Assembly: GCF_006346325.1 (NCBI RefSeq)
Contig: NZ_VDYR01000001.1
Span: forward strand, 620,001 to 684,000
Direction: 5' to 3'
Length of the DNA stretch: 64,000 bases
From: Sphingomonas japonica
GTDB lineage: Bacteria; Pseudomonadota; Alphaproteobacteria; Sphingomonadales; Sphingomonadaceae
Shown here in pieces: positions 18,983 through 30,351 of the stretch (its first letter is position 1; each line of letters starts with the position of its first letter). The notes beneath the pieces are model-generated. The model saw only the letters and a program-made list of their open reading frames with translations. It was not told the DNA's origin and searched no databases. The translations under genes were made by a program, and so were the position numbers.

Positions 18983-20349
18983 ACGCCCCCGATCACTTGC
19001 AGCCGATCGCGACGGCGTCGATCGATATGGTGGGCCGCCTGGTCGCGGCCGATCCCCGCATCGCCGAACTCAACGATCATGCCGGGGGCACGATCGGCGA
19101 CACCTGCGCGCTGCCGCAACTCGCGGAAATCGCGCGACTCGCCAGCCGACTTGGCATCATCGTATCTCGAGCGATCGTGGTTGCGGATGGCGAAGAGGAC
19201 CTGGAACTCTGGGTCCGCGCCGAACCCGGCGATAGCGGCGTTCGGCTCGAAGTTACCGGCTGGCGCCAGCGCAGCCCCTGGCGGCAGGTCGGCGACGTGG
19301 CCAGTCGTGAACGCGATCATTTCCGCTCGGATGCAGACTTTCTGTGGGAAACCGACGCGGCGCTTCGCATCACTGCACTCGCTTCGGAAGCAGGCGCGCG
19401 CTTCGGCTTCGACGCTACCGCCCTCGCTGGTCAGCCGATCACGCGGCTGTTCGCGCTCGCCGAGGCGGGCGATGGCGAACTGCCGCTGCTGCGTGCAGTG
19501 TCGGGGCAGGGGCGGTTCGACGATCAGCTCGCCGAAATTCGCGGGACCGGCCAACATGTTACCCTGTCGGCCAGTCCGCGCATCGATCCTGCGGGACGGT
19601 TCGCCGGGCTGGTAGGCGCCGCCACTCGCCTGCCGGCACCCGAGCCGGCGCCGCGTCGGTCGAATTCGACGGCCGGGCTGCCCGATCGCTTTACCGAACG
19701 GCTCGAATCGGCATTGCGCACGCCGCTCGACAAGATCATCGCCAATGCCGATAGCATCAGCGCCCAGGCCGAGGGCCCGTTACGGCAGGACTATGCCGAA
19801 TATGCGGTCGATATCGCCAATGCGGGGCGGCATCTGCTGGCGCTGGTTGAGGATCTGGTCGATCTCGATGCGGTCGAACGGCCCGATTTCCGGCTCGATC
19901 CCGAGCCGATCGACCTTGCCGATGTCGCGCGCCGCGCCGCCGGGCTGCTTTCGGTGCGCGCTTCGCAAAAGGGCGTGCGCATCGATCGCCCCGATTTCGA
20001 AGCCGTCCTCCCTGCTCGCGGGGATTTCCGCCGGGCCCTGCAGATCGTCGTCAACCTGATCGGCAATGCCGTCCGCTATTCGCCGCAGGACGCGGCGGTG
20101 ATGATCGAACTGGCGCAGGATGGCGACCATGCCGCGCTGACCGTCACCGACGAAGGCAAGGGCATCGCTTCCGAGGACCATGCCCGGATCTTCGACAAGT
20201 TCGGGCGCGTCGATCCCAGCGAGCCGGGCGGCAGCGGGCTGGGGCTGTACATTGCGCGGCGTCTGGCGCGGGCGATGGGCGGCGACCTGACGGTGGCGAG
20301 CGCGCCGGGGCAGGGTGCCAGCTTCACGCTTCGCCTGCCCGCAGGCTAG
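18979..20349 (+). CDS. Histidine-kinase-like protein lacking the phosphoacceptor His
   Basis: 456 residues, no membrane segments. Residues about 110-215 look like a PAS fold (DFLWETDAALRITAL to FAGLVGAATRLP). The dimerisation helix reads RLESALRTPLDKII, so the usual H-E-L-R-T-P has Ser244 where the autophosphorylated His should be. The ATPase half is intact: N-box NLIGNAVRYS, G1 DEGKGI, F-box IFDKFGR and G2 GGSGLGLYIARRLA. It could bind ATP and signal allosterically, as DivL does with a Tyr at that site, or act as a partner for the DUF2336 protein. The stop overlaps the convergent small gene by 4 bases. Confidence 0.85.
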   Translation: MNAPDHLQPIATASIDMVGRLVAADPRIAELNDHAGGTIGDTCALPQLAEIARLASRLGIIVSRAIVVADGEEDLELWVRAEPGDSGVRLEVTGWRQRSPWRQVGDVASRERDHFRSDADFLWETDAALRITALASEAGARFGFDATALAGQPITRLFALAEAGDGELPLLRAVSGQGRFDDQLAEIRGTGQHVTLSASPRIDPAGRFAGLVGAATRLPAPEPAPRRSNSTAGLPDRFTERLESALRTPLDKIIANADSISAQAEGPLRQDYAEYAVDIANAGRHLLALVEDLVDLDAVERPDFRLDPEPIDLADVARRAAGLLSVRASQKGVRIDRPDFEAVLPARGDFRRALQIVVNLIGNAVRYSPQDAAVMIELAQDGDHAALTVTDEGKGIASEDHARIFDKFGRVDPSEPGGSGLGLYIARRLARAMGGDLTVASAPGQGASFTLRLPAG

Positions 20350-20546
20350 CGCCGCACCCGACGACCGATCAGCACCAACGCCAGCCCGAGCGCGGCGATC
20401 GCCGCGCCCTTGGTGACCCAGGGCGACCGGTCGATCATGAAGCTCGATTCCGGCCAGCGGATCACGCCCATCCCCTGACCGACGAACAGCAGTCCGAACG
20501 CGGCGATCACCAGCCCGATGCCGATCAGCAACCGCCGCAGCAGCAT
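20346..20546 (-). CDS. Small two-helix membrane protein
   Basis: 66 residues from the ATG at 20546, which begins 1 base after the gltA stop (TGAAATG). An in-frame start 24 bases upstream inside gltA is possible. There are two hydrophobic helices (LLIGIGLVIAAFGLLFVG and AAIAALGLALVLIG) separated by a short polar loop, and an Arg-rich tail. No family recognised. The placement suggests translation coupled to gltA. Confidence 0.6.
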   Translation of the reverse strand: MLLRRLLIGIGLVIAAFGLLFVGQGMGVIRWPESSFMIDRSPWVTKGAAIAALGLALVLIGRRVRR

Positions 20547-20547
20547 T

Positions 20548-21831
20548 TCAGCGCTCACCCACCGCGACATATTCGCGCTCGGCCGGACCGGTATAAAGCT
20601 GGCGCGGACGGCCGATCTTCTGCGCAGGGTCGGAAATCATCTCGTTCCACTGCGCCACCCAGCCGACCGTGCGGGCAAGCGCGAACAGCGCGGTGAACAT
20701 CGTCGTCGGGAATCCGATCGCTGACAGGATTACGCCCGAGTAGAAATCGACATTGGGGAACAGCTTCTTTTCGACGAAATATTCGTCCTTTAGCGCCATT
20801 TCCTCAAGCTGCAGCGCAACGTCGAAGATCGGATCGGTGACGCCCAGTTCGCCCAGTACCTCGCGCACCGTCTTTTGCATCACGGTCGCGCGCGGATCGT
20901 AGTTCTTGTAGACGCGGTGGCCGAAGCCCATCAGGCGGAACGGGTCGTTCTTGTTCTTGGCACGATCGATATAGTGCGGAATCTTGTCGGGCGTCCCGAT
21001 CTCGCGAAGCATGTTGAGCGCGGCTTCGTTGGCGCCGCCATGTGCAGGGCCCCAAAGGCACGCGATGCCCGCCGCGATACAGGCGAACGGGTTGGCGCCC
21101 GACGAGCCCGCCAGCCGCACGGTCGAGGTCGACGCGTTCTGTTCATGATCGGCGTGGAGGATGAAGATGCGGTCGAGCGCGCGTTCGACGATCGGGTTGA
21201 CCTCGTACGGCTCGGCCGGGACGCCGAACGTCATGCGCAGGAAATTACCGGTATAGCTCAGGTCGTTCTGTGGATAGAGGAACGGCTGACCGATCGAATA
21301 TTTATACGCCATCGCCGCGATCGTCGGCATCTTGGCGATCAGCCGGTGGCTGGCGATCAGCCGATGCGTCGGATCAGTGATGTCGGTCGAGTCGTGATAG
21401 AAGGCCGACAGCGCTCCCACGACCCCGCACATGATCGCCATCGGATGCGCATCGCGCCGGAACCCGCGATAGAATTGCGCGAGCTGTTCGTGCAGCATCG
21501 TGTGACGGCTGATCGTGTAGGTGAAGGTGTCGAGTTCGTCCTTTGACGGCAGCTCGCCGTTGAGCAGCAGGTGGGCGACCTCCATGAAGCTCGAATGCTC
21601 GGCCAGCTGGCCGATCGGATAGCCGCGGTGGAGCAACACGCCCTCGTCACCGTCGATATAGGTCAGCGCCGAATCGCAGCTCGCCGTCGAGGTGAAGCCG
21701 GGGTCGTAGGTGAACATGCCGGTCTGGGCATACAGCTTGCGGATGTCGACGACCTCGGGGCCGACGGTGCCCGAAAGCACCGGGCAATCGATCGCATTGC
21801 CGGGAAGCTGAAGCGTCGCGGTCTCTGGCAT
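20548..21831 (-). CDS. gltA: Citrate synthase (type II)
   Basis: Condenses acetyl-CoA and oxaloacetate at the entry of the TCA cycle. 427 residues from the ATG at 21831. Catalytic regions are [32 protein letters not shown] (active His), [15 protein letters not shown] (active His) and [16 protein letters not shown] (active Asp). The N-terminal strand domain ([15 protein letters not shown]) is characteristic of hexameric type II enzymes. It follows gltX by 19 bases. Confidence 0.96.
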   Translation of the reverse strand: MPETATLQLPGNAIDCPVLSGTVGPEVVDIRKLYAQTGMFTYDPGFTSTASCDSALTYIDGDEGVLLHRGYPIGQLAEHSSFMEVAHLLLNGELPSKDELDTFTYTISRHTMLHEQLAQFYRGFRRDAHPMAIMCGVVGALSAFYHDSTDITDPTHRLIASHRLIAKMPTIAAMAYKYSIGQPFLYPQNDLSYTGNFLRMTFGVPAEPYEVNPIVERALDRIFILHADHEQNASTSTVRLAGSSGANPFACIAAGIACLWGPAHGGANEAALNMLREIGTPDKIPHYIDRAKNKNDPFRLMGFGHRVYKNYDPRATVMQKTVREVLGELGVTDPIFDVALQLEEMALKDEYFVEKKLFPNVDFYSGVILSAIGFPTTMFTALFALARTVGWVAQWNEMISDPAQKIGRPRQLYTGPAEREYVAVGER

Positions 21832-21850
21832 CGGCGGGAAATCCTTTCGT

Positions 21851-23302
21851 TCAGTCGGCGGCCGAAACGGCCATCTGGTCGGCGATGCGGCCCAGGCTCT
21901 CTTCGCGTCCCAGCAGGACGAGCACATCGAAGATGCCCGGTGAGGTCTTGCGGCCGGTCAGGGCCGCGCGAAGCGGCTGTGCGACCGCGCCGAGTTTCGC
22001 CCCGGTCTGCTCCGCAACCTCGCGTACCGCGGTTTCGAGCGCCTCCGTATCCCATGTGGGCAGCGCGTCAAGGCTCGCATGGGCAGCGGCCAGCAGCGCG
22101 CGGCCGTCCGCGGTGAGCAGCCCGGCGGCGGCGTCATCGAGCGTGAGCGGCCGCTTCGCCCACAAAAAGGCAGTCGCGTCCGCCAATTCGTTGAGGTTCG
22201 CCGCGCGCGGCTTGAGCGCGGGCATCGCCGCCTCGATCTGCGCCATCGAGGCCGGATCGGATCGGCCGAGCCGCAGCGCCGTCAGCGCCGCCAGGCGCGT
22301 GTCATCGGCCATCCGAATATACTGGCCGTTCAAATTCTCGAGTTTCTTGGTATCGAACCGCGACGGCGATCGGCCGATCGCTTCGAGCGTGAACCACTGC
22401 GTCGCCTGATCGCGCCCGATCAGTTCGGCGTCGCCGTGGCCCCAGCCCAGCCGCAGCAGATAGTTGGACAAGGCTTCCGGCAGGACGCCCATCTCGTCGC
22501 GATACGCCTCGACGCCCAGCGCGCCATGCCGCTTCGACAGCTTCGCGCCATCGGCGCCGTGGATCAGCGGCACATGCGCGTAGACCGGCTCGGGCCAGCC
22601 CATCGCACGGAGAATGCCGAGCTGGCGAAAGGCGTTGTTGAGGTGATCGTCGCCGCGGATGACGTGAGTGACGCCCATGTCGTGATCGTCGACCACCACC
22701 GCGAGCATATAGGTCGGCGTGCCATCGGATCGCAGCAGCACGAAATCGTCGATCTCGGCGTTCTGGACGGTGACGTCGCCTTGTACGCGGTCGGCGATCC
22801 GCGTCGCTCCGGTCTGTTCGGCCTTGAGCCGCACGACGTACGGGAGATCGGGGGTGCTTGCCGGATCGGCGTCGCGCCACGGGCTGACCACCTTGAACGG
22901 TCGCTTTTCGGCCTGCGCCGCCGCGCGCATCGCCGCAAGCTCTTCCTGCGTCAGATAACAGCGATAGGCGTGGCCGCTGGCGAGCAGCTGCCGCGCCACC
23001 TCGGCATGGCGATCGGCGCGGGTGAACTGGAACACCGCCTCGCCGTCCCAATCGAGTCCCAGCCAGCGCATGCCGTCGAGGATCGCGTCGATCGCGGGCT
23101 GCGTCGACCGCGCGCGATCGGTATCCTCGATCCGCAGCAGGAAACGGCCGCCATGATGACGCGCGTACAGCCAGTTGAACAGCGCGGTGCGCGCTCCTCC
23201 TATGTGGAGGAAGCCGGTCGGCGACGGGGCGAAGCGCGTCACCACGGGGCGCGGCTCGGCAGGCGTCGCGGCGCCGGTGTCGATATCGTCGGTTGCGCCC
23301 AA
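21851..23302 (-). CDS. gltX: Glutamyl-tRNA synthetase
   Basis: Charges tRNA-Glu. 483 residues. The class I signature is [20 protein letters not shown] (HIGH variant HIGG), and the KMSKS equivalent is [10 protein letters not shown]. The catalytic insert [10 protein letters not shown] and the C-terminal anticodon domain are present. There is no ATG near the conserved N-terminus. The best start is the TTG at 23302, which has a GGGAG ribosome site 9 bases upstream. The frame is open for about 900 bases further upstream, but that part lies over divergent comEC and is a shadow. The gap to comEC is only 27 bases. Confidence 0.93.
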   Translation of the reverse strand: MGATDDIDTGAATPAEPRPVVTRFAPSPTGFLHIGGARTALFNWLYARHHGGRFLLRIEDTDRARSTQPAIDAILDGMRWLGLDWDGEAVFQFTRADRHAEVARQLLASGHAYRCYLTQEELAAMRAAAQAEKRPFKVVSPWRDADPASTPDLPYVVRLKAEQTGATRIADRVQGDVTVQNAEIDDFVLLRSDGTPTYMLAVVVDDHDMGVTHVIRGDDHLNNAFRQLGILRAMGWPEPVYAHVPLIHGADGAKLSKRHGALGVEAYRDEMGVLPEALSNYLLRLGWGHGDAELIGRDQATQWFTLEAIGRSPSRFDTKKLENLNGQYIRMADDTRLAALTALRLGRSDPASMAQIEAAMPALKPRAANLNELADATAFLWAKRPLTLDDAAAGLLTADGRALLAAAHASLDALPTWDTEALETAVREVAEQTGAKLGAVAQPLRAALTGRKTSPGIFDVLVLLGREESLGRIADQMAVSAAD

Positions 23303-23329
23303 GCGCGCTTGCTCCCAAGCTGTAAATGA

Positions 23330-25498
23330 ATGGCTCGTTTCGCCGCGCCCGCCCCTAGCACGGGGTTTCCCGCGCTTCAAACCGGCAGCGTCGGCCGCTG
23401 GCGGTACCCTGCGATCGAGCGCTGGCTGGAAGCGGAACGCGATCAGCTGCCGCTTTGGATTCCGGTTTTCCTGGGGGCAGGCGTCGCTGCATGGTTTGTG
23501 TTGCCCGATGCCGTGCGCTGGGCCGGCTTCATCGCGCTGGCGCTGGCGATCGCCGGGGCAGGTGCGGCGACGATGCGTGGCGGCCGAGCGGGACCGGCGG
23601 TCGCAATTGCCGGACTGGCGATGGCGCTTGGCTGCGCGCTGGTTTGGGGCCGGGCTGAACGGGTCGCTGCGCCGGTCCTCTCGCGTCCCGCGGTGGTCGC
23701 CTTTACCGGCAGGGTCGAACGCATCGAGGCACTGTCGGCGCGCGAACTGGTCCGCGTGCGATTGCGCGTGCAGCAGGTCGATGGCGAAGTGGAAGGCGGC
23801 TTGCCCCCGGTGGTCCGCGTCAACATCGCCGAACGCGATGTGCCCGATGGCCTGGCGCGCGGCGCGATTCTGCGCTTGCGGGCAAGGCTGATGCCGCCTG
23901 CCCCGCCGGCAGTGCCCGGCGCATATGATTTCGCACGCGTCGCATGGTTCGATGGCTTGGGGGCGAGCGGGCGCGCCTTTGCCCCGATCGCTATCGTCGC
24001 ACCCGGCGACCAGCCGGGCAGAGACCTGCGCAATCGCGTCGCGCGCCATATCGAACGCCGGGTCGAAGGCAGCGCCGGCGGCATCGCGTCGGCACTGGCC
24101 ACCGGCGACGAAGGAGCGATCAGCGAGGACGATGCCGAAGCGATGCGCCGTTCGGGCCTCGCGCATCTGCTGTCGATCAGCGGGTTGCATGTCACCGCCG
24201 TCGTCGGGGCGACCATGGTGCTGGTGCTAAAGCTGCTGGCGCTGAGTCCCGCGCTGGCGCTGCGGGTGCGGCTGCCGATGGTCGCCGCGGGAGCCGCCGC
24301 TGCGGTCGCGGTCGCCTACACGCTGTTTTCCGGCGCGGAAGTCCCGACGGTGCGCTCGTGCATTGCCGCATTGCTGGTGCTGGCGGCCTTGGCGCTGGGA
24401 CGCGAAGCGATCACGCTCAGGCTGGTTGCCGCCGGCGCGACCATCGTGCTGCTTCTATGGCCCGAATCGATCGCTGGGCCGAGCTTCCAGTTGAGCTTCG
24501 CCGCGGTCACCGCGATTATTGCCCTGCAGGAATATCCGCGGGTGCGGGGCTGGTTCGCACGGCGCGAGGAAGGCGGCATCCGGCGGATCGGGCGGGGCAT
24601 CGCGTCGCTGCTGCTGACCGGCGTCGCGGTCGAACTGGCGCTGACGCCGATCGCGCTGTTCCATTTCCACAAGGCCGGGCTGTATGGTGCGCTGGCTAAT
24701 ATCGTCGCGATTCCGCTGACTACTTTTGTGACGATGCCGCTTGAGGCGCTGGCGCTGGCGCTCGATCTGGTGGGGCTGGGCGCGCCGGTGTGGTGGCTGG
24801 TGGCGGCATCGCTCGAACTGCTGCTGTGGATCGCGCGGACCGTCGCGGCGGCGCCCGGAGCGGTGACCGCATTGCCGGCAATTCCCGCGGGTGCGTTCGC
24901 GGCGATGCTCCTGGGCATGCTGTGGATCGGTTTGTGGCGGACTCGCGTGCGGGCGTTCGGCCTGGTGCCGCTGGCAGTGGGGGCGGGCTGGGCGCTGACG
25001 ACTCCGCGGCCCGACCTGATCGTCACCGGCGACGGCCGCCACCTCGCGCTGCGCAGTGCCGATGGCGGGATGGCGTTGTTGCGCGATCGGGCGGGCGACT
25101 ATGTCCGCTCGATGCTGGGCGAAACCGCGGGCACCGACGCAGAACTCGGCGCGCTTGCCGATCGCGGCGACGTGCGCTGCAGCGCCGACCTGTGCATCGC
25201 CGATTATCGCAGTGCCACGCGGACCTGGCGCATCCTGGCGACGCGCAGCGGTTATTTCGTCGATGCGGGCGAGTTGATCGCGGCCTGCCGACAGGCAGAC
25301 ATCGTCATTGCCGACCGCGGCCTGCCCGCGGGGTGCGTACCGCGCTGGCTAAGGCTGGACCGCGCCGCGCTGGTGCGGACCGGCGGCGTTGCCATCGCCC
25401 TCCACGCCGGGCGCCTCGTCACCGTGCGCAGCCCCGGCGACCGCCACCCCTGGGTCACGCCGCCGATCGTCCGGCCGCCGCGCTATCGCCCTCAATAA
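23330..25498 (+). CDS. comEC: ComEC/Rec2-family inner-membrane DNA channel protein
   Basis: 722 residues. After an N-terminal hydrophobic pair and an OB-like extracellular domain ([24 protein letters not shown]), the competence domain begins with the signature [19 protein letters not shown] and continues through about eight membrane helices. The C-terminal soluble part (from about residue 560) occupies the place of the metallo-beta-lactamase domain, but no HxHxDH zinc motif is visible. It may thus be a degenerate nuclease domain. The presumed role is DNA transport across the inner membrane. The 3' end overlaps lexA by 7 bases. Confidence 0.86.
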   Translation: MARFAAPAPSTGFPALQTGSVGRWRYPAIERWLEAERDQLPLWIPVFLGAGVAAWFVLPDAVRWAGFIALALAIAGAGAATMRGGRAGPAVAIAGLAMALGCALVWGRAERVAAPVLSRPAVVAFTGRVERIEALSARELVRVRLRVQQVDGEVEGGLPPVVRVNIAERDVPDGLARGAILRLRARLMPPAPPAVPGAYDFARVAWFDGLGASGRAFAPIAIVAPGDQPGRDLRNRVARHIERRVEGSAGGIASALATGDEGAISEDDAEAMRRSGLAHLLSISGLHVTAVVGATMVLVLKLLALSPALALRVRLPMVAAGAAAAVAVAYTLFSGAEVPTVRSCIAALLVLAALALGREAITLRLVAAGATIVLLLWPESIAGPSFQLSFAAVTAIIALQEYPRVRGWFARREEGGIRRIGRGIASLLLTGVAVELALTPIALFHFHKAGLYGALANIVAIPLTTFVTMPLEALALALDLVGLGAPVWWLVAASLELLLWIARTVAAAPGAVTALPAIPAGAFAAMLLGMLWIGLWRTRVRAFGLVPLAVGAGWALTTPRPDLIVTGDGRHLALRSADGGMALLRDRAGDYVRSMLGETAGTDAELGALADRGDVRCSADLCIADYRSATRTWRILATRSGYFVDAGELIAACRQADIVIADRGLPAGCVPRWLRLDRAALVRTGGVAIALHAGRLVTVRSPGDRHPWVTPPIVRPPRYRPQ

Positions 25499-26175
25499 CG
25501 GCGCAGCAATCCGGCGAGCCTGCCCTGCACGCGCACCTGATCGGGGCGATAGCGCTGCGGATCATGGCTGCGATTGGCGGGATCGAGCCGAACCATCGCG
25601 CCTTCATGCCTGAAATATTTCAGCGTCGCTTCATGATCGTCGATCAGCGCAACGACGATCTCGCCCTCGCGCGCCTCGTCCTGCCGCCGGATCAGCGCAT
25701 AGTCGCCGTCGAGAATGCCGGCATCGACCATCGAATCGCCCGCAACCTCAAGCGCGTAATGATCGCCCGAACCGAGCAGCGCGGCGGGGACGGGCAGCAT
25801 CGTGGCGCCCTCCATGGCCTCGACCGGCATGCCAGCGGCGATGCGGCCGTGCAGCGGAATCTCAATGACATCGTTGGCGGGGGACGGGGGTGTGTTGCGT
25901 GAAGTGGAGGAAGGTGACACCTGCGACAGTGTTTTCGCATTTGCCTTCTTGACGTCACCGCGCTCGGGCATGCGCAGCACCTCGAGCGCGCGCGCGCGAT
26001 TGGGCAGGCGGCGCAGAAACTGTCGCTCCTCCAGCGCGCTGATCAGACGATGGACGCCCGACTTCGACTTGAGATCCAGCGCATCCTTCATCTCCTCGAA
26101 CGAGGGCGATACGCCGGTTTCGGCAAGGCGGTCGGAAATGAAGCAGATCAATTCGTGCTGCTTGCGCGTGAGCAT
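25492..26175 (-). CDS. lexA: LexA, SOS repressor
   Basis: Represses DNA-damage genes and self-cleaves when RecA is activated. 227 residues: an N-terminal winged helix ([43 protein letters not shown]), a linker rich in Ser/Pro, and an S24 peptidase domain. The cleavage site is Ala114-Gly115 (RIAAGMP), the nucleophile Ser148 (AGDSMVDAG) and the general base Lys186 (HEATLKYF). An SOS operator lies 16 bases upstream, indicating autoregulation. It is convergent and overlaps comEC by 7 bases. Confidence 0.96.
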   Translation of the reverse strand: MLTRKQHELICFISDRLAETGVSPSFEEMKDALDLKSKSGVHRLISALEERQFLRRLPNRARALEVLRMPERGDVKKANAKTLSQVSPSSTSRNTPPSPANDVIEIPLHGRIAAGMPVEAMEGATMLPVPAALLGSGDHYALEVAGDSMVDAGILDGDYALIRRQDEAREGEIVVALIDDHEATLKYFRHEGAMVRLDPANRSHDPQRYRPDQVRVQGRLAGLLRRY

Positions 26176-26190
26176 GGCGTACCTCCGTCG

Positions 26191-26205
26191 GAACAGACGC
26201 GGAAC
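26191..26205 (-). promoter_or_regulatory. SOS box (LexA operator), GTTC-N7-GTTC
   Basis: On the minus strand the sequence is GTTCCGCGTCTGTTC, a perfect alphaproteobacterial LexA direct repeat GTTC-N7-GTTC. It sits 16 bases before the lexA ATG and inside the 54-base gap after moeA, so lexA has its own damage-inducible promoter there. Confidence 0.88.
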
Positions 26206-26229
26206 ACCCTAGCAACGCCTGCGGACAAG

Positions 26230-27411
26230 TCAAGCGATGGGCAGAATATCCACGCGTTCGCCTTTGGCCATGGGCGGCGCATGGGGTTGTCGAACGATCA
26301 GGCATTGCGCCCTGGCGAGCGTCCGCAGCATCGAACTGTCCTGTGCGTCGGCAGGGGTGGCGACACCGTCTGCCAGCGTAGCGCGCATGTAATCGAGCCG
26401 ATCGCCATTGGCGGGAAGCGCGCTGCCCGCCACCGCGGGAACGGGAGTCGGCCACGGCATCGCCGCGCCGCCGAGCGCACGCACCATCGGCAGCACGAAC
26501 AGATGCGCGGTGACGAATGCCGACACAGGGTTGCCCGGCAGTCCCAGCACGACGGTGTCGCGCATCCGCCCCGCCAGCATCGGCTTGCCGGGGCGCAGCG
26601 CGATCCGCCAGAAATCGATCTCCGCGCCCGCTGCGGTCAGCGCGGGACAGATCAGGTCGTGGTCACCGACCGAGGCGCCGCCCGTCGTCACCAGCATATC
26701 CGCATCGATGCCCGCAAAGGCCTCGACCATCACTTCGAGCCGATCGGGCAGGATGCCGAGATCGACGATATCGACAGGCAGCGCCGCGAGCATTGCAGAC
26801 AGCATAACGCCATTCGATTCGGGTAGCTGGTCGGGCCCGAGGTCGCTTCCCGGCGCGACCAGTTCGTCGCCCGTCGCCGCCACCGCCACGCAAACCCGGC
26901 GTCGCACTTCCACCTGCGCGTGCCCGGCGACTGCAGCGAGTCCCAGCAGCTGCGGCGTCAGCTGTTCGCCCACCGCGACGAGCGGATCGCCGCAAGAGAA
27001 ATCGAGCCCGCGCCGCCGGACATTGCCGCCCGGCCCGCGCGGACCGTCACCGGCCAGCGTCAGCACTGCGCCGTCGCGGCGCGCTTCCTCCTGAACCAGC
27101 ACGCAGTCGGCACCGCTCGGCATCGCCGCGCCGGTGAAGATGCGCACCGCGTCCCCCGCCGTGATCGCCCCGTCGAAGCGGTGTCCGGCAGCGCTTTCGC
27201 CGACCACGCGCCATGGGCCGGGCAGGTCGGCATGGCGGATCGCATAGCCGTCCATCGCCGACAGGTCACTCGCGGGCTGGGTGCGAAGCGCCGCCAGCGG
27301 CTCGGCCGCCCAGCGGCCCGCAGCGTCGCGCAGCGCCACGGGCTCGGTCGCCAGCAGCGGCAGCAGCGCCAGCAGGCGCGCCTGTGCTTCGGCGACGGGG
27401 AGCAGGCTCAT
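26230..27411 (-). CDS. moeA: Molybdopterin molybdenumtransferase MoeA
   Basis: Inserts molybdate into adenylated molybdopterin. 393 residues. Diagnostic blocks are [14 protein letters not shown] (ASAMDGYA-like), [16 protein letters not shown], the MPT-binding [12 protein letters not shown] motif and the [11 protein letters not shown] motif. The length is normal. Its start overlaps the moaC stop by 4 bases (ATGA), placing it at the end of the trp/moa transcript. Confidence 0.95.
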   Translation of the reverse strand: MSLLPVAEAQARLLALLPLLATEPVALRDAAGRWAAEPLAALRTQPASDLSAMDGYAIRHADLPGPWRVVGESAAGHRFDGAITAGDAVRIFTGAAMPSGADCVLVQEEARRDGAVLTLAGDGPRGPGGNVRRRGLDFSCGDPLVAVGEQLTPQLLGLAAVAGHAQVEVRRRVCVAVAATGDELVAPGSDLGPDQLPESNGVMLSAMLAALPVDIVDLGILPDRLEVMVEAFAGIDADMLVTTGGASVGDHDLICPALTAAGAEIDFWRIALRPGKPMLAGRMRDTVVLGLPGNPVSAFVTAHLFVLPMVRALGGAAMPWPTPVPAVAGSALPANGDRLDYMRATLADGVATPADAQDSSMLRTLARAQCLIVRQPHAPPMAKGERVDILPIA

Positions 27412-27878
27412 GGCCGCGTCCAGTCGCCCGATTTCCCACCGCGCTTGGCCAGGACGCGGATGCCGTCGATGACCATCGCCTTGTCGATCGCCTTGGCCAT
27501 GTCGTGGATCGTCAGCAGCGCGACCGAAACCGCGGTCAGTGCTTCCATTTCCACCCCGGTCTTGCCGTCGGTGGCGACGGTCGCGGTCGCGGTGACGCCG
27601 GCGTCGTCGATCGTGAGGTCGATGGCGGCGCGGGTGATCGGCAGCGGATGGCACAAGGGGATCAGGTCGCTGGTGCGCTTCGCCGCCATGATCCCGGCAA
27701 TCCGCGCGGTGGCGAGCACATCGCCCTTTGCCACCGCGCCGTCGCGGATCGCCAGCGCCGCCGCGCGCGACATGCTGATCCGGCCGCTGGCGACCGCTTC
27801 GCGCGCCGTGGCCGCCTTTTCCGACACGTCGACCATGCGCGCGGCGCCGGTGGGGTCGAGATGGGTGAGGTCGGTCAT
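27408..27878 (-). CDS. moaC: Cyclic pyranopterin monophosphate synthase MoaC
   Basis: Converts the MoaA product into cyclic pyranopterin monophosphate. 156 residues. Recognised by [14 protein letters not shown] at the N-terminus, the [16 protein letters not shown] active-site segment and the [20 protein letters not shown] segment with Lys in MAKAID. The start overlaps the trpC stop (ATGA), so it is coupled to the trp genes. Confidence 0.95.
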   Translation of the reverse strand: MTDLTHLDPTGAARMVDVSEKAATAREAVASGRISMSRAAALAIRDGAVAKGDVLATARIAGIMAAKRTSDLIPLCHPLPITRAAIDLTIDDAGVTATATVATDGKTGVEMEALTAVSVALLTIHDMAKAIDKAMVIDGIRVLAKRGGKSGDWTRP

Positions 27879-28660
27879 GCGATCAGCGCACGGGTCGCCG
27901 CGGCGAGGTCGGCTTGGCGCATCAGCGTCTCGCCGACCAGAAAGCGGCGCACGCCGCGCGCGGCCATCGCGTCGAGATCGCCGCGCCCGGTAAGGCCGCT
28001 CTCGGCGACGAAGCTGCATTCCGGCGGCGCGCGATCGACCAGATCATAGGTTCTTTGAAAATCGACCGAGAAGTCCCTGAGATCGCGGTTGTTCACCCCG
28101 ATCAGGCGCGACCGCAACCGCAACGCGCGGTCGAACTCCGCAGCGTCGTGGACTTCGACCAGCACGTCCATGCCATGGTCGATCGCCGCCGCCTCGATCT
28201 CCGCCATCGCGCCGTCGTCGAGCGCGGCGACGATGATCAGGATCGCGTCCGCCCCAATCGCGCGCGCCTCGTCGACCTGCCATGGATCGACCATGAAATC
28301 CTTGCGCAGCACCGGCAGGTCGCAGGCGGCACGAGCGGCGACCAGATACTCCTCATGCCCCTGAAAATACTCGGCATCGGTCAGTACCGACAGGCACGCC
28401 GCTCCGCCCTCTGCATAGGCGCGGGCATGCGCGGCGGGATCGAAATCGGCGCGGATCAGACCCTTGGACGGGCTGGCCTTCTTGATCTCTGCGATCAGGC
28501 CGTATCCGTCGGCTGCCTTGGCATCCAGCGCCGCACGAAAGCCGCGCGGCGGCATCTGCGCGGCGATCCCGGCGGACAGATCGCCGCTGCCGATGCGCGC
28601 CCGCCGCTCGGCGACTTCGGCGCGCTTGGTGACGAGGATGGTGTCGAGCATGTCGGTCAT
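27875..28660 (-). CDS. trpC: Indole-3-glycerol phosphate synthase
   Basis: Closes the indole ring in tryptophan synthesis. 261 residues of TIM barrel. Signature residues are in [16 protein letters not shown] (catalytic Lys), [41 protein letters not shown] and FVAESGL. No PRA-isomerase fusion is present. Overlaps with trpD upstream and moaC downstream are 4 bases each. Confidence 0.96.
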   Translation of the reverse strand: MTDMLDTILVTKRAEVAERRARIGSGDLSAGIAAQMPPRGFRAALDAKAADGYGLIAEIKKASPSKGLIRADFDPAAHARAYAEGGAACLSVLTDAEYFQGHEEYLVAARAACDLPVLRKDFMVDPWQVDEARAIGADAILIIVAALDDGAMAEIEAAAIDHGMDVLVEVHDAAEFDRALRLRSRLIGVNNRDLRDFSVDFQRTYDLVDRAPPECSFVAESGLTGRGDLDAMAARGVRRFLVGETLMRQADLAAATRALIA

Positions 28661-29652
28661 GGATAGGCGATCCAGGCGTCGAGCAGTCGCTGCGCCGCGC
28701 CATCGTCGATCGCCGCGGCGGCGCGTTCGGCACCGCTCTTCAGATCGTCGTCGCGACCGGCGACGATCAGCGCGGCGGCGGCGTTGAGCAGCACCGCATC
28801 ACGATAGGCGCCGGGCGCTCCGCCGAGCAGCGCCCGCAGCGCCGCGGCATTCACATGTGGATCGCCGCCGCGGATCGCGCTGACCGGATGGATGGCGAGG
28901 CCTGCGTCTTCGGGGGCGATGCGCGCGGGCAGTCGCGCACTGCCGACACTGGCAACGACACTCGCTCCGCTGCCCGACAATTCGTCGAGACCTTCCTCGC
29001 CCGACACGACGAACGCGGCTTCGGTGCCGAGCTGCTCGAGCGCGTCGGCATAGATCGGCACATAGTCGGGCCGGGCGATGCCGATCAGCTGGCGCGAAAC
29101 GCGCGCCGGATTGGCGAGTGGACCCATCAGATTGAATATCGTACGGCGCCCGAGCTTCTGACGGATCGGCTGGATACGCTTCATCGCGGGATGATGATTG
29201 CCCGCGAACAGGAAGCAGATGCCGAGATCAGCGAGGGTGGCTTCGGCCAGTGCCCCGGCACGCGCCATGTCGAGCCCCAGTGCCTCAAGCGTATCGGCAG
29301 CTCCGGCTTTCGATGACGCGGCACGATTGCCATGCTTGGCGACGGGAACGCCGGCGGCAGCGACCACCAGGCTGACCGCGGTCGAGACGTTGAGCGTATG
29401 GTGGCCGTCGCCGCCGGTGCCGCACACGTCGATCGTGCCGGGCGGCGCGGCGATCGGGATCAGGCGCTCGCGAAGGGCACGCGCGGCTTCTGCAATCTCG
29501 ATGCTGGTCTCGCCGCGCTCGGTGAGGCCGATCAGGAAGCTGGCGATCGCGTCCTCGCTGGTGCGTCCGTCGAGCAGGTCGGCAAAGGCCTGATGCGCGC
29601 TTTCGCGGCTCAGCGGCGTGGCGGGATCGGGGAGGAGGGCGAATGACGTCAT
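28657..29652 (-). CDS. trpD: Anthranilate phosphoribosyltransferase
   Basis: Joins anthranilate with PRPP. 331 residues. The PRPP site motif is [17 protein letters not shown], followed by [20 protein letters not shown] (KHGNR) and the substrate segment [15 protein letters not shown]. The 4-base overlap with trpG is consistent with a tightly coupled operon. Confidence 0.96.
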   Translation of the reverse strand: MTSFALLPDPATPLSRESAHQAFADLLDGRTSEDAIASFLIGLTERGETSIEIAEAARALRERLIPIAAPPGTIDVCGTGGDGHHTLNVSTAVSLVVAAAGVPVAKHGNRAASSKAGAADTLEALGLDMARAGALAEATLADLGICFLFAGNHHPAMKRIQPIRQKLGRRTIFNLMGPLANPARVSRQLIGIARPDYVPIYADALEQLGTEAAFVVSGEEGLDELSGSGASVVASVGSARLPARIAPEDAGLAIHPVSAIRGGDPHVNAAALRALLGGAPGAYRDAVLLNAAAALIVAGRDDDLKSGAERAAAAIDDGAAQRLLDAWIAYP

Positions 29653-30248
29653 GCCGCCGCGTCCCTCGTCATTGCCCGAACCGGCAGCCCTGCGATCCGC
29701 AGGAAGTTGGCGAGCAGCGCATGGCCATGTTCGGTGGCGATGCTCTCGGGATGGAACTGGACGCCGTGGATCGGCAGCTTGGCATGGCGCAGCCCCATCA
29801 CCGAGGCATCGCCGGCAGTCGCGTTGACGATAAGGCAGTCGGGCACGTCCTCGACGACCAGTGAGTGGTAGCGCGTCGCGGTGAACGGCGAGGGCAGACC
29901 GGCGAACAGCCCGGTAGCATCATGGTCGACCGGACAGGTCTTGCCGTGCATCAGCCCCCCGCGAACGACGCGGCCGCCGAAATGCTGGCCGATCGCCTGA
30001 TGCCCCAGGCATACGCCGAGCAGCGGGCGACGCGCCTGCACGCACGCGGCGACTAGGTCGAGGCTGATCCCGGCTTCGTTGGGGGTGCACGGACCGGGCG
30101 AGATCAGGAACGCGGCGGCCCCGCTGGCGATCGCGTCGGCGGCGGTCAGTGCGTCGTTGCGCACGACCTGTACCTCTGCGCCCAGTTCCATCAGATAATG
30201 GACCAGGTTCCAGGTGAAGCTGTCATAATTGTCGATGACCAGGATCAT
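29649..30248 (-). CDS. trpG: Anthranilate synthase glutamine amidotransferase subunit
   Basis: Supplies ammonia to TrpE. 199 residues, class I glutamine amidotransferase: GPCTPNEAG oxyanion region, catalytic Cys in [17 protein letters not shown], and the His/Glu pair in [13 protein letters not shown]. It lies about 0.5 kb after trpE because a gene on the other strand separates them, so it may have its own promoter in the 30249-30351 gap. Confidence 0.95.
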   Translation of the reverse strand: MILVIDNYDSFTWNLVHYLMELGAEVQVVRNDALTAADAIASGAAAFLISPGPCTPNEAGISLDLVAACVQARRPLLGVCLGHQAIGQHFGGRVVRGGLMHGKTCPVDHDATGLFAGLPSPFTATRYHSLVVEDVPDCLIVNATAGDASVMGLRHAKLPIHGVQFHPESIATEHGHALLANFLRIAGLPVRAMTRDAAA

Positions 30249-30351
30249 GGATGTGCCTTAGCTGCTCAGCCGCATGGTGCAATCGCGCAGGTGTGCGTTC
30301 ATGCTAGCGCAAGGCTTCCGCGCCGACAGTGCCGAGGGTACAGGAGATCGA

